This document shows, piece by piece, positions 1 to 7,259 of a DNA stretch of 23,063 nt. The notes below the pieces were generated by a model that was given only the letters and a program-made list of their open reading frames with translations, did not search any database and was not told the DNA's origin. The stretch comes from Fidelibacterota bacterium UBA1134 (GTDB taxonomy: Bacteria; Fidelibacterota; Marinisomatia; Marinisomatales; S15-B10), in assembly GCA_002311975.1 (NCBI GenBank), contig DCAL01000045.1:1-23063 (forward strand). Direction: 5' to 3'. The position numbers were made by a program, and so were the translations under genes. Numbering within the stretch: position 1 is the stretch's first letter; each line of letters opens with the position of its first letter.

Positions 1-60
1 ATCCACAGCGCCGGGTGGGGGATATTGTTCAATTTTGTTATCGCTTTAGGGGTGTCCAAA

Positions 61-417
61 ATGACAGGGGACAGTTCGGAAGAGAGGGCGCGGAAAGGGA
101 AGAGACATGCCTTTCTCCAAGCGGTGTCAGGAATGACAGAGGAACAGAAGAAAAAAGTGTCGCTGGCATGGGGGCTGACTCTTGTCTGGTTTCTGGTTGG
201 TTTCGGGCCGTTTGCTACTATAGGAAACACCTTGTTTTCAAACCCCAGCGATCCGGAAACGTGGGCGCCGTTCGGACTGCCGTCCCTCTGGGTGTGGCAA
301 CTGATGTTCCTCGCTTACGGGATTTTTGTGATGTGGTTCCTGGCGTTTCAGATGGGGCTCTCTGAACCTATCGCGCCCGAGAAGGTGGATACCGTCTACC
401 GGGAACGGTTTGACTGA
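61..417 (+). CDS. Small two-helix membrane protein, resembling the small subunit of solute:sodium symporters (DUF4212-like)
   Basis: 118 residues from this start. It has a charged N-terminus (EEQKKK), a first hydrophobic helix (LAWGLTLVWFLVGFGPF), a short polar loop, then a FGLP motif and a second helix ending in FQMGLSE. That two-helix layout with FG(F/L)P before helix 2 resembles the small subunit that accompanies some sodium:solute symporters, but the match is by eye. The ATG at 61 was chosen because AGGGG lies 8 nt upstream; an ATG at 133 would give a 94-residue protein starting at MTEEQKKK and lacking a clear ribosome site. A TTG at 25 also opens the frame. The symporter large subunit is not in the window; it may lie before position 1. 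The gene converges on dusB. Confidence 0.55.
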   Translation: MTGDSSEERARKGKRHAFLQAVSGMTEEQKKKVSLAWGLTLVWFLVGFGPFATIGNTLFSNPSDPETWAPFGLPSLWVWQLMFLAYGIFVMWFLAFQMGLSEPIAPEKVDTVYRERFD

Positions 418-504
418 GACAGGGGATAGCAGAGAAATGGAAAACCTTTTAGCTCGTGGCGGCATTGAGTTTCTGGCAGTTATGCTGGGGACCACCACCC
501 CACC

Positions 505-1506
505 TTATTCGAATGAGGGAACGGGCACTTCATGCAAGACATCGGCCTCTGCTAATGCCAATAGTTCTCGCCTCATATCATCTAAACTTCTGGCGGTAAC
601 GAGGGCCCGCCTGAACCGGGCCGCACCGGGGAACCCTTTTATGTACCATCCGAAGTGCTTCCGCATAAGATTCATGCCGAGACCTTCTCCCCTGTAAGAC
701 AGGAGAAGTTCGAAGTGTTGTTGGCACATGTGAACGCGTTGCTTGGGGGTAGCCGTAGGCGAAGGAGTCTCGCCCTTCAATAAAGTGCCGGTGTCTCTGA
801 AAAACCAGGGATTTCCCAAAGCACCCCTCCCAACCATCACCGCGTCGCACTCAGTCTGTTCAAACATTTCGATCACTCGATCAGGCGTGGACACGTCGCC
901 GTTACCGATGACGGGAATGGAGACAGCCTGTTTCAATTCCCGGATCAGTGGCCAGTCAGCACTCCCGGTGTAGGACTGTGTGGCCGTGCGGGGGTGAAGG
1001 GTGATAGCCTGAACGCCGAGTCTCTCCAGTTGACACCCTGCCTCGGGAACCACAATTGATGATTTATCCCAGCCCGCACGCATCTTGACGGTTATGGGAA
1101 TCGCCGGTACAGTCTCAATGACCGCAGATGTTATTTCATACATCAGATTCAGGTCTCTCAGAGCGGCCGAGCCAGCGCCCCTTTTTGTGATTTTCGGAAC
1201 AGGGCATCCGAAGTTAATATCGATGATGTCGGGCTGAAAGTGTTCAGCGACAAACTTAGCTGCTCTGGCTACAACAGCAGGATCGTGACCAAAAATTTGT
1301 ATCCCTATGGGACGCTCCTTTTCCTCAAAACGAATCAGCTCCAACGTCTTCTGATTCTCACGAATAATTCCGTCAGCGGAGACGAATTCGGAATAGACTA
1401 TTCCAGCCCCCATCTGTTTGCATAGAATTCTGAAAGGATAATCGGTGACGCCGGCCATGGGAGCGAGGATAACAGGGGCATCTATTTTAAGGCTGCCAAT
1501 CTGCAT
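505..1506 (-). CDS. dusB: tRNA-dihydrouridine synthase (DusB family)
   Basis: 333 residues. Flavoenzyme that reduces uridines in the D-loop of tRNA to dihydrouridine using FMN and NAD(P)H. Visible family motifs in order: APMAGVTDYPFR near the N-terminus (FMN-binding strand 1), SEFVSADG, IQIFGHDP, DINFGCPVPKITKRGAGSAL-type active-site segment with the catalytic Cys at residue 101, TVKMRAGWD, LHPRTATQSYTGSADW, IGNGDV and VMVGRGALGNPWFF (phosphate binding), and a C-terminal helical tail with MRKHFGWYIKGFPG. The open frame extends upstream to 1608, but the family starts at MxIGxxxIxxPVILAPMAG, so ATG 1506 is preferred. It is divergent from sodC with about 92 nt between starts, which must contain both promoters. 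Confidence 0.93.
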   Translation of the reverse strand: MQIGSLKIDAPVILAPMAGVTDYPFRILCKQMGAGIVYSEFVSADGIIRENQKTLELIRFEEKERPIGIQIFGHDPAVVARAAKFVAEHFQPDIIDINFGCPVPKITKRGAGSAALRDLNLMYEITSAVIETVPAIPITVKMRAGWDKSSIVVPEAGCQLERLGVQAITLHPRTATQSYTGSADWPLIRELKQAVSIPVIGNGDVSTPDRVIEMFEQTECDAVMVGRGALGNPWFFRDTGTLLKGETPSPTATPKQRVHMCQQHFELLLSYRGEGLGMNLMRKHFGWYIKGFPGAARFRRALVTARSLDDMRRELLALAEADVLHEVPVPSFE

Positions 1507-1598
1507 GTTTCTTGAATTTAGCTTTGCGGCCACAACAAACATGAGATAAACTTGGAGGCGTATAAGAACTTGTGGATAGAGAATCAGAGGAGACAGCA

Positions 1599-2168
1599 GT
1601 GAAAACAAACAGAACGAATGGACGTCTAGTAGCCGTTATCTTTACGATAATGTGTCTTTTTGTGTCCGCTGAAAGAGTAGATGCTCAGGGAGATATTTTC
1701 AGGGCACACGCTGACATTGTTGGCGCTCCGGGATCCGGAGTGTACGGCAGAGCAACTCTCATCCAGACAGGGGCAGAGCTACTGCCGACAGTCTTGGTCG
1801 TCGTAGAGGTTTTTGGGCTGGAGCCGGGAACGGTTCACGGTTGTCACATCCACGAAACAGGTAAGTGTGAACCGAACTTCAAAGCAGCAGGCGGCCACTT
1901 TGACCCCGGCCCTTACGGCATGACAAACCCTGACGCCAACCACCCGTTTCATATGGGGGACATCCCCAACTTGATAGCTGATGAGAATGGGACAGCGTTC
2001 TTCGAGCACCGTACGAGCCGCATCACCCTTTCTCCAGGTCCGCTTAGTTTATTCGATGGAGATGGCAGCGCCGTTATTGTACACGTGGACCCTGATGAAG
2101 GGACGACAGGACAGAAGGGTGGTGCCGGCGGGGCGCGGCTGGCATGTGGTGTCGTTGAGAAGGATTAG
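1599..2168 (+). CDS. sodC: Secreted Cu/Zn superoxide dismutase
   Basis: 189 residues. Dismutates superoxide in the periplasm or at the cell surface. An N-terminal signal peptide (hydrophobic stretch at residues 10-23, likely cut after VDA) precedes the SOD beta-barrel. Ligand motifs are visible: HGCHIHE (His83, His85), GGHFDPG (His100), HPFHMGD (His115/His118 and Asp121) and IVHVDPDEG (His162). The disulfide pair is Cys90 (GKCEP) with Cys183 (RLACGVV), and the active-site guide Arg is Arg180. The zinc loop between His100 and His118 follows a NPDANHPFHMGD layout rather than the classical eukaryotic spacing. GTG 1599 was chosen because GAGGAG lies 6 nt upstream and the signal peptide starts properly; an upstream GTG at 1572 lacks such a site. 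Confidence 0.9.
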   Translation: MKTNRTNGRLVAVIFTIMCLFVSAERVDAQGDIFRAHADIVGAPGSGVYGRATLIQTGAELLPTVLVVVEVFGLEPGTVHGCHIHETGKCEPNFKAAGGHFDPGPYGMTNPDANHPFHMGDIPNLIADENGTAFFEHRTSRITLSPGPLSLFDGDGSAVIVHVDPDEGTTGQKGGAGGARLACGVVEKD

Positions 2169-2481
2169 GAGCCAGCTTGAGCCCTGGCAATCTCACATAA
2201 GGAAAACTTCTTTCTATAATTCTCTGACCTTTCCCCATAAATTTCCAGAACGGGGTAGATAAAGAAATTTACTGGCCCGCCATCTTCAGCCGGCACGAGC
2301 TGACATTCCGCTCTGAACGATTTTGATATCGGTAATCATGTCCTCCTCAGCTCTCACCGCGCAGCTCTCGCTTTTCGCAGGATCAACCGCTGGATTACAA
2401 TTAAAGTCATCAGGAAGCGGTATGAATTCATCCTGACGGGGAAAATCAAGAGATAGGAGGATACTGCTAAGCGAAAAAAGC
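2169..2481. other. Gap between sodC and arsM, with a possible small minus-strand reading frame
   Basis: About 310 bp between convergent genes. On the minus strand a frame is open from just inside the 3' end of arsM (about 2501) to a TGA at 2286-2288, encoding about 70 residues including PDDFNCNPAVDPAKSESC and ending SGMSARAG. It has no ATG near its beginning; an internal ATG at 2339 has a near-perfect AGGAGG site 2 nt upstream, which is tighter spacing than usual, and would give only 17 residues. Whether any of this is translated cannot be decided from the sequence. A weak hairpin (CTGAGC/GCTTAG) lies just after the arsM stop. No recognisable RNA gene or repeat is seen. Confidence 0.3.
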
Positions 2482-3306
2482 TCAGTTAAGAACAGGCTTT
2501 ACCGCTGTTACGTGTATGCTTGCGCCGTAGCGGTCGGAAAGATTTCTGATGAGACTGTTGGGGAGAGGTATGGCTTTTAGCAGACTTTGTACGGTGGGGT
2601 CGCTCTCAGGGAAAATATCGCTGACGCGCGTTTCTTTTACAACAGAAACATCATGGAAACCGGTGTTGTGCAAGAACTCAAGATAATCTTCTTTCAGAGC
2701 CGCCCCTGCAACACACCCGATGTAAGCGTCGATACTCCGGCGAACGAACCACGGGAGTTTCCGTAGAAGAACAAGATCAGAGACAGATAACGTTCCGCCG
2801 GACTTGAGGACGCGGAAGGCCTCATCAAAGACTTTCTGCTTGTCCGGCGACAGGTTGATGACACAGTTGCTGATAATAAGATCCACCGAGTCGGCGTCAA
2901 CAGGAAGATCCTCAATATAGCCGAGGCGGAACTCTACATTGTCTGCGCCAAATTTTGCCCTATTCTCATTCGCCCGATCAATCATCTCCTGAGTCATGTC
3001 AACCCCAATGACGCGCCCATGAGGCCCCACTCCTTTCGCGGCGAGAAAACAGTCGAAGCCGCCACCGCTGCCAAGATCGAGAACGGTATCTCCCGGGCGA
3101 AGCTGCTCCAGGGCAAGAGGGTTGCCGCACCCTAAGCCGAGGTTTGCACCCTCAGGAACGGTTTGGATGTCTTCATCGGCGTAGCCGAGAGCTCTTGCTT
3201 GATCGCTTACGGCGACCGCATCATCACAAGAGCAGCACCCATCTTCAGGTAATGTTGCTTTTTCTGCATATCGCTCCCTGACGGTCTCGCGAATGTTTGT
3301 GCCCAT
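2482..3306 (-). CDS. arsM: Arsenite methyltransferase
   Basis: 274 residues. SAM-dependent methylation of As(III) to methylated species, a cytoplasmic detoxification reaction. The Rossmann SAM motif VLDLGSGGGFDCFLAA lies at about 75-90, with GVDMTQEMI after it. The cysteines that bind arsenic in ArsM proteins are in place: GLGCGNP (Cys60), SNCVINL (Cys148) and YIGCVAGA (Cys198), plus an N-terminal CCSCDD cluster (Cys24, 25, 27). The start ATG 3306 has a GGGGG-rich ribosome site upstream and overlaps the stop of a small upstream frame (TAATG), pointing to translational coupling. The open frame extends to 3339 but without a better start. No arsR or other ars gene is adjacent. Confidence 0.9.
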   Translation of the reverse strand: MGTNIRETVRERYAEKATLPEDGCCSCDDAVAVSDQARALGYADEDIQTVPEGANLGLGCGNPLALEQLRPGDTVLDLGSGGGFDCFLAAKGVGPHGRVIGVDMTQEMIDRANENRAKFGADNVEFRLGYIEDLPVDADSVDLIISNCVINLSPDKQKVFDEAFRVLKSGGTLSVSDLVLLRKLPWFVRRSIDAYIGCVAGAALKEDYLEFLHNTGFHDVSVVKETRVSDIFPESDPTVQSLLKAIPLPNSLIRNLSDRYGASIHVTAVKPVLN

Positions 3307-3478
3307 TAGCCGTTTCCCCCTTCCTCTGGCGGGTAGCACTGGTTAATGACATTCACAAGGGCATCCAGCCGGTAGGCGATATTCTGATAATCTGGTTTGT
3401 AGTAAGGTTCCTTTGCCCGCCGTTCGCTGGTAGTCACGCCGGTCCGCTTCAGGAGTGCCAGGCCCCCGTGCTTTTCAT
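3306..3478 (-). pseudogene. Small gene of about 57 codons coupled to arsM, apparently broken by a one-base shift near its start
   Basis: On the minus strand an ATG at 3478 has AAGGA 7 nt upstream, but as written it reads only MKSTGAWHS before a stop. One extra A in the A-run right after the ATG would give a 57-residue protein beginning MKKHGGLALLKRTG and ending YPPEEGGNG, whose TAA overlaps the arsM ATG (TAATG). The predicted protein is hydrophilic, with a single Cys near the C-terminus (VINQCYPP). I do not recognise the family. The good ribosome site, full-length frame and stop-start overlap argue that this was or is a real gene; the shift may be a sequencing error or a true mutation. As read, only the region from about 3470 down to 3306 is open. 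Confidence 0.45.
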
Positions 3479-3554
3479 GTGAGAATCCTTGTATGCTGTT
3501 TCAAATAATTCAGGAACATTTTAGGCCTTCTTAAGCAAATATATGATAGCAAGG

Positions 3555-3573
3555 CTTGGCTGCCAAGTTTTTT
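3555..3573 (+). terminator. Hairpin followed by six T on the + strand
   Basis: CTTGG-CTG-CCAAG followed directly by TTTTTT, the form of a small intrinsic terminator reading in the + direction. No convincing + strand gene precedes it; on the minus strand, where the DUF72 gene ends at 3580, the hairpin lacks a T-tract. Its role is therefore unclear. Confidence 0.35.
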
Positions 3574-3579
3574 CAGAAC

Positions 3580-4335
3580 CTATGTTGACAACTCAGCATA
3601 AATTTCTTGAAACTTCCTCAAACTGGTTGGTGAATGTCCGGCGTAATGGTTGTTCATATAGGCGTAGAGTTTGCGGATGTTCGGCAGTGTATCTCTGATG
3701 ACTTCGGCCCACCATTGATATTCGTTAGTTCGGTCGAAGCGGATGCGGCTGAAGTCAGATTCAATCCTCTTCCTGTCGCCGAGCCAGCGGATGTAGGCAA
3801 AATCAGCGGTGGGGTACTTAAGCTTCGGAAACCACGGATGATCGATCTGAGCCAGAGCGATGTTGTGCGCTCTGAGAAGGGAGGTGAAATCATCGAAGAG
3901 CCACTTTCGGTTGCGCACCTCCACCACGTATTCGAAGCCGTCAGGGAGATTAGAAATAAAAGCTTTGAGCACGTTAAACTTTTCGGGCTTGAAGCCGTAG
4001 CTGAACTGAAAAAGGACAGCGCCCAGCTTGTCTCCCAAGAGGGAAATATGTTCTAGAAAGGTCTCAACTTCTGTTTCGCAATCCTCGAGGACTTTCTCAT
4101 GAGTGATAATTTTCGGCACCTTAACGGAGAATATGAAATTGTTGGGCACTAGCCGTGCCCAGTTCTCCACGGTGGATTTTCGCGGGATGGCGTAGAAGGT
4201 GCTATCGATCTCCACGGTCTGAAAGGCGGAGCTGTAGTGAACGAGGCGCTTGTTCTTGGGGAGGGTGTGAGGGTAGAAATTTCCTTCCCAGTCGTCGTAG
4301 TCCCACCCTTGCGTACCCACCAGTAACTCAGCCAT
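3580..4335 (-). CDS. DUF72 family protein (YecE-like)
   Basis: 251 residues, the usual length. The family has a TIM-barrel fold and no settled biochemical role. The diagnostic N-terminus LVGTQGWDYDDWEGNFYP matches the family pattern (GTSGWxYxxWxxxFYP). Further motifs are FQTVEIDSTFYAIPR, a strand ending FSVKVPKIITHEK, GAVLFQFSYGF, YVVEVRNRKW, AYIRWLGDR and the C-terminal YAYMNNHYAGHSPTSLRKF. The start ATG 4335 has no obvious Shine-Dalgarno site, and a perfect 13-bp hairpin stands only 11 nt upstream of it, which could influence translation if transcribed. Confidence 0.88.
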   Translation of the reverse strand: MAELLVGTQGWDYDDWEGNFYPHTLPKNKRLVHYSSAFQTVEIDSTFYAIPRKSTVENWARLVPNNFIFSVKVPKIITHEKVLEDCETEVETFLEHISLLGDKLGAVLFQFSYGFKPEKFNVLKAFISNLPDGFEYVVEVRNRKWLFDDFTSLLRAHNIALAQIDHPWFPKLKYPTADFAYIRWLGDRKRIESDFSRIRFDRTNEYQWWAEVIRDTLPNIRKLYAYMNNHYAGHSPTSLRKFQEIYAELST

Positions 4336-4346
4336 TAATCTACGCA

Positions 4347-4378
4347 GACCTGACAGGTAGGTTCGTACCTGTCAGGTC
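4347..4378. repeat. Perfect 13-bp palindromic hairpin
   Basis: GACCTGACAGGTA, a 6-nt loop, then its exact reverse complement TACCTGTCAGGTC. No T-tract follows on either strand, so it is not a typical terminator. It resembles the short intergenic palindromes built on ACCTGTCAGGT that occur in many copies in some FCB-group genomes; that comparison is from memory. It is paired with a second, related hairpin at 4414-4445. Confidence 0.8.
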
Positions 4379-4413
4379 GAAAACTTATCGTCCTGTTACT
4401 ATAAAGCTTTTTC

Positions 4414-4445
4414 AACTCGTCAGGACTGATTCGACCTGACGAGTT
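4414..4445. repeat. Perfect 11-bp palindromic hairpin
   Basis: AACTCGTCAGG, 10-nt loop, then CCTGACGAGTT. It shares the CCTGAC core with the hairpin 35 bp away. Together they form a two-hairpin intergenic unit between the DUF72 start and the end of the 192-residue membrane protein gene. Confidence 0.75.
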
Positions 4446-4455
4446 TGCGCTGAAA

Positions 4456-4483
4456 ACAGAAAAGGGCGTCAATCGCGCCGCCC
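4456..4483 (-). terminator. Probable intrinsic terminator of the 192-residue membrane protein gene
   Basis: Read on the minus strand: GGGCG, a 10-nt loop, CGCCC, then TTTTCTGTTTT. It lies about 37 nt after the stop of the gene ending at 4520, in the right orientation to end its transcript before the two hairpins. Confidence 0.5.
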
Positions 4484-4519
4484 CCTCTTCAAGTCTTGTA
4501 CCCTGTTTGCAGTAAGTGA

Positions 4520-5098
4520 CTATTCTTCCTCATCCCCCTCTTTGGATTCATAGTAATCACTGTACGCTTCATAATATGCTTCGGCCATCTCCGGATCGTA
4601 AAGGTATTGATAGTCTTCCCAATCCTGGTAGGCAGGCTCTTCAACAGCTTGCGGCTCAGGAGCCTCCACGGGAGAAGGGGCTTCCGGTACAGTTGCTACT
4701 GGCACAGCAGCTTGAGGGACAAGAAGGTCGGTGGTTACAGGCTTCCTTTGGAAATAAAGGAAAATCAGACCGGGCATGACGCCGAAGAAAAGAATAAGCA
4801 GGGAAAGAATAGCCCCATCCGCTTTAATGCGGTAACCTCCCCAGATATCCTGTTCAACCCCAAACGCCATAAAGATAGCTGTTGCCAGCAGGACGCCGAA
4901 AATAATGAGGATTGCGCCCGTGGGCCGACGAATCTCTACACTGGCAACATTCAGGTAGATCATCCAGAACAACAGTCCGCCTACGATAGTGAGAACTGCT
5001 CCGTGATAGTTGGTTGCAGCAAAAGCAATTGAAAATCCGATGACGGACGCTAAAAGTAACAGATAGCCGAAAACAGCCTTTATTTCCTGACTTATCAT
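4520..5098 (-). CDS. Four-helix membrane protein with Pro-rich linker and acidic tyrosine-rich tail
   Basis: 192 residues, family not recognised. Four hydrophobic segments lie at about 8-28, 35-52, 60-80 and 95-115. They are followed by a Val/Ala/Pro/Glu linker (about 122-152) and a cytoplasmic-type tail of about 36 residues with nine Tyr and many Asp/Glu, ending GDEEE. A basic stretch (QRKP) after the last helix fits an inside-facing tail. The start ATG 5098 has a strong AGGAAGGGG site. It appears monocistronic: a terminator-like hairpin follows, and the upstream 140 bp (5099-5241) hold nothing recognisable. The tail could be an interaction segment, but no function can be assigned. Confidence 0.75.
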   Translation of the reverse strand: MISQEIKAVFGYLLLLASVIGFSIAFAATNYHGAVLTIVGGLLFWMIYLNVASVEIRRPTGAILIIFGVLLATAIFMAFGVEQDIWGGYRIKADGAILSLLILFFGVMPGLIFLYFQRKPVTTDLLVPQAAVPVATVPEAPSPVEAPEPQAVEEPAYQDWEDYQYLYDPEMAEAYYEAYSDYYESKEGDEEE

Positions 5099-5241
5099 TG
5101 ACCCCTTCCTCGGTTAACCATTAAATGGTTGAGCAAAACAGACCTTGGACATCCGCCGAAATGCGCCCAAGTCGGAAGAATATCCCTATTCTCTCCATGA
5201 AATGCAAGCCTAAACTGCAGATGCCCAGAAAAAGCCAAGCC

Positions 5242-5541
5242 TGTCCAAAACCGTTGTTTTGTACCAGACTATTACCTCGTCATTTATAGCAGGGAGAGTT
5301 GACATCAACACTAACAGGGGATTTATCCCAACAATAACAAGACATCCTTTTGGGCTACCTGTCCGCCTTCATTCTTCGTGGTCAGTCGGGAAGCCCGCCA
5401 TTTTTGGTATTGCCTCACCCGCCATAAAAGACGGGGTAAGTACAACTAGCTATTGTTGTTAGGATAAGTGTGAGAATCTGTCTAAAGATGAACAATAGAG
5501 TACTGTAGGGAAAATGCCATTGTTCTAGAATGTTTTGGACA
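5242..5541. repeat. Intergenic repeat element, copy A (300 bp), with terminal and internal inverted repeats
   Basis: Ends are TGTCCAAAAC (5242-5251) and its inverse GTTTTGGACA (5532-5541). Inside are two inverted arms of about 24 bp, 5271-5294 (core CGTCATTTATAGCAGGG) and 5418-5441 (CCCGCCATAAAAGACGGGG), bounding a 123-bp segment. The 53-bp left flank matches the left flank of copy B (16454-16506) at about 43 of 53 positions with no gaps; the right flanks also match in the same orientation (GATAAGTGTGAGA, TAGAATGTTTTGGACA). No protein of its own is evident; it looks like a non-autonomous MITE-type element. It fills the gap between 5099 and 5640. Confidence 0.75.
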
Positions 5542-5574
5542 TCACCAGAAAAAAACTACAGACAGACATACCTG

Positions 5575-5588
5575 TTCCATAAATGGAA
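5575..5588. promoter_or_regulatory. Palindrome upstream of the lipid A operon
   Basis: TTCCAT-AA-ATGGAA, a perfect 6-bp inverted repeat 52 bp before the first start codon of the operon. It could be an operator, but nothing in the sequence identifies a binding protein. Confidence 0.3.
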
Positions 5589-5640
5589 TGAAGGCGATAT
5601 ATTCGCGACAGTGAGAGCGAACTAGCTAAGGAAAGGGGAG

Positions 5641-6624
5641 ATGAAAACGGTAAGAGTCGGCGTTGTGGGGGTTGGTCATTTAGGAAGCAGACACCTTAAG
5701 CACCTGCTCGACCTTTCAGCAGTGGATTGTGCCGGATTTTATGACATCGACGCCAAGCATTCACGCAAGATAGAACAGAAGTTCGGAGCCAAAGCCCACA
5801 CATCGCTGGCGGTACTGATAGACGCCTGTGATGCGCTGTCTATTGTAGTTCCGACCACGGATCACTTTGCGGTAGCAAAGGAGTGCATTGAGTCCGGCAA
5901 GAGTGTGTTTGTCGAAAAGCCGATGTGTAAGACGCTGGCGGAAGCTGACAAACTGATCAAACTCGGCAAAGAGAGAGACACCGTGATTCAGGTAGGACAT
6001 GTTGAGAGGTTGAATCCGGCGATTCTTGCAATTGAGGATCTGGCGCTGAAGCCAAAGTATATTGAGTCGCACCGTCTTGCACCGTATAATGTGCGCGGCA
6101 CGGAAGTTCCGGTTGTACTCGACCTCATGATTCACGATCTGGATGTCATCCTCTCTCTTGTAGATTCCCCCGTAGAGTCTATGAGCGCCTCAGGCGTTTC
6201 TATCATGACAAGTTCGGTGGATATTGCTAATGCCCGGCTGCGCTTTGCGAATGGGTGTGTAGCCAATATTACTTCCAGCAGAATCGCCAAGGATTTCGTG
6301 CGCAAGCTGCGCCTGTTTCAGCAGGATATGTATGTCACTATCGATTTTCTTCTCGGGCTGACAGAAGTGTATCATGTACTGGAGGCCGGGGAGAGGGATC
6401 CCAATGCAGTGTTCACTGCACCCTTGAAAGGCAAGAACAGAGAGCGTCAGATTGTCTATGAGAAACCGAAGGTGTACAAGATTGACGCCTTAAAGCTGGA
6501 GCTGGAGAATTTCGTTGCGTCACTTTCAGGTGAACAATCCCCCATTGTCTCCGGACAAGAGGCACGTGAAGCGCTGAGGATTGCTCTGGAAATTCAAGAA
6601 AAGATAGAACAGGATCTTCACTAG
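5641..6624 (+). CDS. Gfo/Idh/MocA family NAD(P)-dependent oxidoreductase of a lipid A operon
   Basis: 327 residues. The N-terminal Rossmann fold has GVVGVGHLGSRH (residues 7-18), the family EKP motif is at 92-94 (VFVEKPMCKTLAEA), then VGHVERLNPA and the catalytic-domain segment VVLDLMIHDLDV with His165. This subgroup commonly sits beside lpxA/lpxB; one characterised relative, GnnA, oxidises UDP-GlcNAc at C3 so that a transaminase (GnnB) can make the amino sugar for amide-linked lipid A. No gnnB is visible here, so that substrate is only a possibility. The start ATG has AAGGA 8 nt upstream. It is the first gene of a tight five-gene run and probably carries the promoter in the preceding 100 bp. 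Confidence 0.85.
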   Translation: MKTVRVGVVGVGHLGSRHLKHLLDLSAVDCAGFYDIDAKHSRKIEQKFGAKAHTSLAVLIDACDALSIVVPTTDHFAVAKECIESGKSVFVEKPMCKTLAEADKLIKLGKERDTVIQVGHVERLNPAILAIEDLALKPKYIESHRLAPYNVRGTEVPVVLDLMIHDLDVILSLVDSPVESMSASGVSIMTSSVDIANARLRFANGCVANITSSRIAKDFVRKLRLFQQDMYVTIDFLLGLTEVYHVLEAGERDPNAVFTAPLKGKNRERQIVYEKPKVYKIDALKLELENFVASLSGEQSPIVSGQEAREALRIALEIQEKIEQDLH

Positions 6625-6654
6625 ACTCGCCTAAGCCGATCCCGCATTTTCCCT

Positions 6655-7233
6655 ATGGACCTGCGCCAACTCCTGTTCCGTAACCGCAGTTACACGCCCA
6701 TTCCACTGGCTTTGGCGATTCTCTTCTATGCTCGGCGTGATGAAGTCTTGTTTCTGACAGGGCTCGCAGTGATTGGGCTTGGGGAGTTGATACGAATGAG
6801 AGGCGTTCGTTATGGCGGCGGCGCTACGCGAACCAGAAGGGTAGGAGCAGAAGAACTGTGCACGGCGGGCCCCTTTGCACATCTGCGCAATCCCCTCTAC
6901 CTCGGCAATATGATTATGTATGCCGGTGTTGCGGTGGCCAGCGGTGCTGAAAACATGGAGTTAATGCTTCTTATTACTGTGGTGTTCTTCGTACTGCAAT
7001 ACGGTTTAATCATCAATCTTGAGGAGAACACACTTCGCGGCTTGTTCGGGCAGCAATATGAGAGCTACGCCAAAGCAGTGCCAAGGCTGTTCCCAAGAGC
7101 TACACCGTGGGCTGGCCGAACGGAAACAAGGCCCTTGACGTGGAAACAGACGGTTAGAACCGAACGGCGGACGCTCCAGACGCTCGTCGTCTTCTTGCTC
7201 TTACTTGTGGTGCGAATCTTCCTTATGCCTTAG
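6655..7233 (+). CDS. Isoprenylcysteine carboxyl methyltransferase-like / PEMT-like membrane methyltransferase
   Basis: 192 residues with several hydrophobic helices (about 14-45, 83-115 and a final one at 173-190). The SAM-binding core of this family is visible: GPFAHLRNPLYLGNM followed after about 45 residues by LEENTLRGLFGQQYESY and RLFPR. These integral membrane enzymes methylate lipids or prenylated cysteines; the substrate here is unknown. Position between the oxidoreductase and lpxB (30 and 26 nt gaps) suggests envelope lipid chemistry. No clear Shine-Dalgarno precedes the ATG. Confidence 0.75.
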   Translation: MDLRQLLFRNRSYTPIPLALAILFYARRDEVLFLTGLAVIGLGELIRMRGVRYGGGATRTRRVGAEELCTAGPFAHLRNPLYLGNMIMYAGVAVASGAENMELMLLITVVFFVLQYGLIINLEENTLRGLFGQQYESYAKAVPRLFPRATPWAGRTETRPLTWKQTVRTERRTLQTLVVFLLLLVVRIFLMP

Positions 7234-7259
7234 CAGATGGGAGAAAAACAGTTTCAGCC

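Noticed and set aside
52..61. TGTCCAAAAT near the window start, similar to the repeat-element end TGTCCAAAAC
   Set aside because: Only ten bases match and none of the following sequence resembles the element; it falls at the start of a coding gene, so probably coincidence.
486..502. TGGGG/CCCCA hairpin between the first gene and dusB
   Set aside because: A 5-bp stem without a T-tract on either strand is too weak to call a terminator.
5641..6624. Naming the oxidoreductase gnnA
   Set aside because: No transaminase partner is visible and the family is broad; location alone does not justify the symbol.
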